DNA from: Pirellulales bacterium
GTDB lineage: Bacteria > Planctomycetota > Planctomycetia > Pirellulales > JAEUIK01
DNA: 46,526 bases
Direction: 5' to 3'
Assembly (NCBI GenBank): GCA_019745975.1
Contig: JAIESQ010000001.1
Coordinates: 1-46,526, forward strand
Both the position numbers and the translations under genes were made by a program. The notes beneath the pieces were generated by a model, which was given only the letters and a program-made list of their open reading frames with translations, searched no databases and was not told the DNA's origin. Position 1 is the first letter of the stretch; the number at the start of each line of letters is the position of its first letter. Positions 45,524-46,526 of the stretch are shown here, one piece after another.

Positions 45524-46000
45524 TTAAGTACTTTTCGCCGGCATCGTCTCGGCAAACAAATCGAGCAGTTGCAATCTCGTGCACACCAGTCGATTTGCCA
45601 GTGCCCGGGCCGCGGCGTGCATCAGTTGATATCCCAATTCGGGGTCGGCCTGGCAGAGTTGCTGAAACGCGCTGGCCGGGATCGCAAACACGCGCGTCGC
45701 TTCGAGGGCGGTAGCCGTGGCCGTCATTTTTCGCTGCCCCAGCAGCGCCGACCAGGCCAACAGATCGCCCGGCCCCAGCGACTGAATGCGCACCTCGCCG
45801 CGGCGAGGCACGCGCATGTCCAAGGCGATGCCCCCCGAGCAAATGAACATCAGATCTTCGTTCTGCCGACCTTCGCGAAACACCACCGTGCCGGCGGGGT
45901 ACGCGCGCTCGCTGGCGATCGCGGCGAGCCGCTCCACGCCGGCTGGAGACAAGTTCTCCGCGAAGGACAACTTCGCAAAGTCAGCAGGCGAAACCGGCAT
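45524..46000 (-). CDS. Cyclic-nucleotide-binding domain protein without DNA-binding domain
   Basis: From the ATG at 46000 the protein has 158 residues, just one CRP-like cNMP-binding domain: LSPAGVERLAAIASERAYPA, GTVVFREGRQNEDLMFICSG, and SLGPGDLLAWSALL in place of the phosphate-binding cassette RxE. It ends with the dimerisation helix (LMHAAARALANRLVCTRLQL) and lacks the Crp/Fnr helix-turn-helix. It is therefore not a transcription factor by itself. It lies upstream of hydBGDA on the same strand, so a regulatory or structural link to the hydrogenase is likely. A 100-residue upstream extension of the frame is not believed. Confidence 0.85.
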   Translation of the reverse strand: MPVSPADFAKLSFAENLSPAGVERLAAIASERAYPAGTVVFREGRQNEDLMFICSGGIALDMRVPRRGEVRIQSLGPGDLLAWSALLGQRKMTATATALEATRVFAIPASAFQQLCQADPELGYQLMHAAARALANRLVCTRLQLLDLFAETMPAKST

Positions 46001-46222
46001 GATGCGCAATCCAGCTACTTGTCCGCTACTACGCGCAGCTTGCGTGGCCTCCGCCACTCTGGCCTTTGGACAGCGCTCGCAAGCCTGTACGTTATCCGAT
46101 TGAATCGAGGTTGCCCAGCATGGGCCATATTCGAGCGATCCTCCTCGGTATGCTTTGCACAAGCCTGGCGCGTGATCGTAGAATCTTGATAGAACCATGC
46201 AGACCCGCCGTGGAGCAGCGCC

Positions 46223-46471
46223 ATGTCCATCTACCCACCCGATCTTGAGCTCTATGTTCAACAGAAGATCGCCAGCGGCGAGTTTCAGTCGGCCGAGCAA
46301 TTCGCTGCCGTCGCCGCTCGCCTTTACCGTCGCTTGGAACGGCGCCGGGACGAATTGAAGGCTTCAATTGACGCCGGCCTGGCAGAACTCGATGCAGGCG
46401 ACTGTGCGCCGCTGGATATCGAAGCCATCAAGGCAGAATTGATCGCGGAACTAGACCTCAATCAAGCATAG
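46223..46471 (+). CDS. ParD-like type II antitoxin
   Basis: The 82-residue protein resembles ParD/CopG-type antitoxins: a ribbon-helix-helix-like N-terminus (MSIYPPDLELYVQQKIASGE, then FQSAEQFAAVAARLYRRLER) and an acidic C-terminal helix (LAELDAGDCAPLDIEAIKAE) that would bind a toxin. GGAG lies upstream of the ATG. Only 55 nt remain to the right edge and no ParE-type toxin starts in them, so the partner is either just outside or absent. Confidence 0.78.
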   Translation: MSIYPPDLELYVQQKIASGEFQSAEQFAAVAARLYRRLERRRDELKASIDAGLAELDAGDCAPLDIEAIKAELIAELDLNQA

Positions 46472-46526
46472 TCGGGCGGCTTGGGAAGGCAGCGGGCGCA
46501 AAAAAACTCGAAATCCTTCGGCGTTT

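Overview
The window is a GC-rich bacterial chromosome segment that most likely comes from a planctomycete (Pirellulales-like). I infer this from a giant RHS/YD-repeat protein that opens with a very basic leader and a LEPR-xLL-like export motif (LERREMLDG), from the dnaG-rpoD pair, from an archaeal/eukaryotic-type dimeric glycyl-tRNA synthetase, from an MfnD-like ATP-grasp enzyme of a type found with tetrahydromethanopterin genes, and from dense palindromic intergenic elements. No 16S, tRNA or CRISPR was seen, so the assignment rests on gene content alone.

Layout, left to right. Positions 1-7373 (minus) hold the N-terminal ~2457 codons of a giant secreted RHS protein that runs off the left edge. 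Positions 8142-9539 (minus) encode a DprE1-like FAD oxidase. Positions 9804-12327 (minus) are a small envelope cluster: a secreted 114-residue protein, an acidic membrane-anchored HTH protein and an OmpA-domain lipoprotein. Next are an acyl-CoA dehydrogenase (12792-13985) and the dnaG-rpoD macromolecular-synthesis pair (14197-17841), with a near-consensus sigma-70 promoter and a strong terminator. After an HtrA-type protease and an ATP-grasp ligase comes an iron-sulfur assembly cluster on the minus strand (20991-26858), read as sufR-like, nuoB, sufC, sufB, sufD, Rieske protein, sufT. A divergent AGCS amino-acid symporter (plus) starts a mixed region: universal stress protein, Nudix hydrolase, HD-domain protein, PQQ-like beta-propeller, 2-oxoglutarate dehydrogenase E1 (sucA), glycyl-tRNA synthetase, a CDGSH iron-sulfur protein, a SAM methyltransferase and an ADP-forming acyl-CoA synthetase fused to a GNAT acetyltransferase. 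The right end (41103-46000, minus) carries a complete four-gene group 3b-type NiFe (sulf)hydrogenase operon, hydBGDA, behind a cyclic-nucleotide-binding protein. A ParD-like antitoxin sits at the edge.

How the genes fit together. The suf cluster, orphan nuoB, Rieske, CDGSH and hydrogenase proteins form an iron-sulfur/redox theme. The hydrogenase (NAD(P)H-linked H2 turnover) and the convergent ADP-forming acyl-CoA synthetase would suit fermentative redox balancing, but that link is inference.

The most notable non-genic signal is a collection of palindromic mobile-looking elements of at least five families. One (20062-20196) lies in frame inside the ATP-grasp gene and adds 45 codons. Another (45191-45493) has 17-nt terminal inverted repeats and ends 5 nt upstream of the hydB start codon, separating the operon from the regulator-like gene before it.
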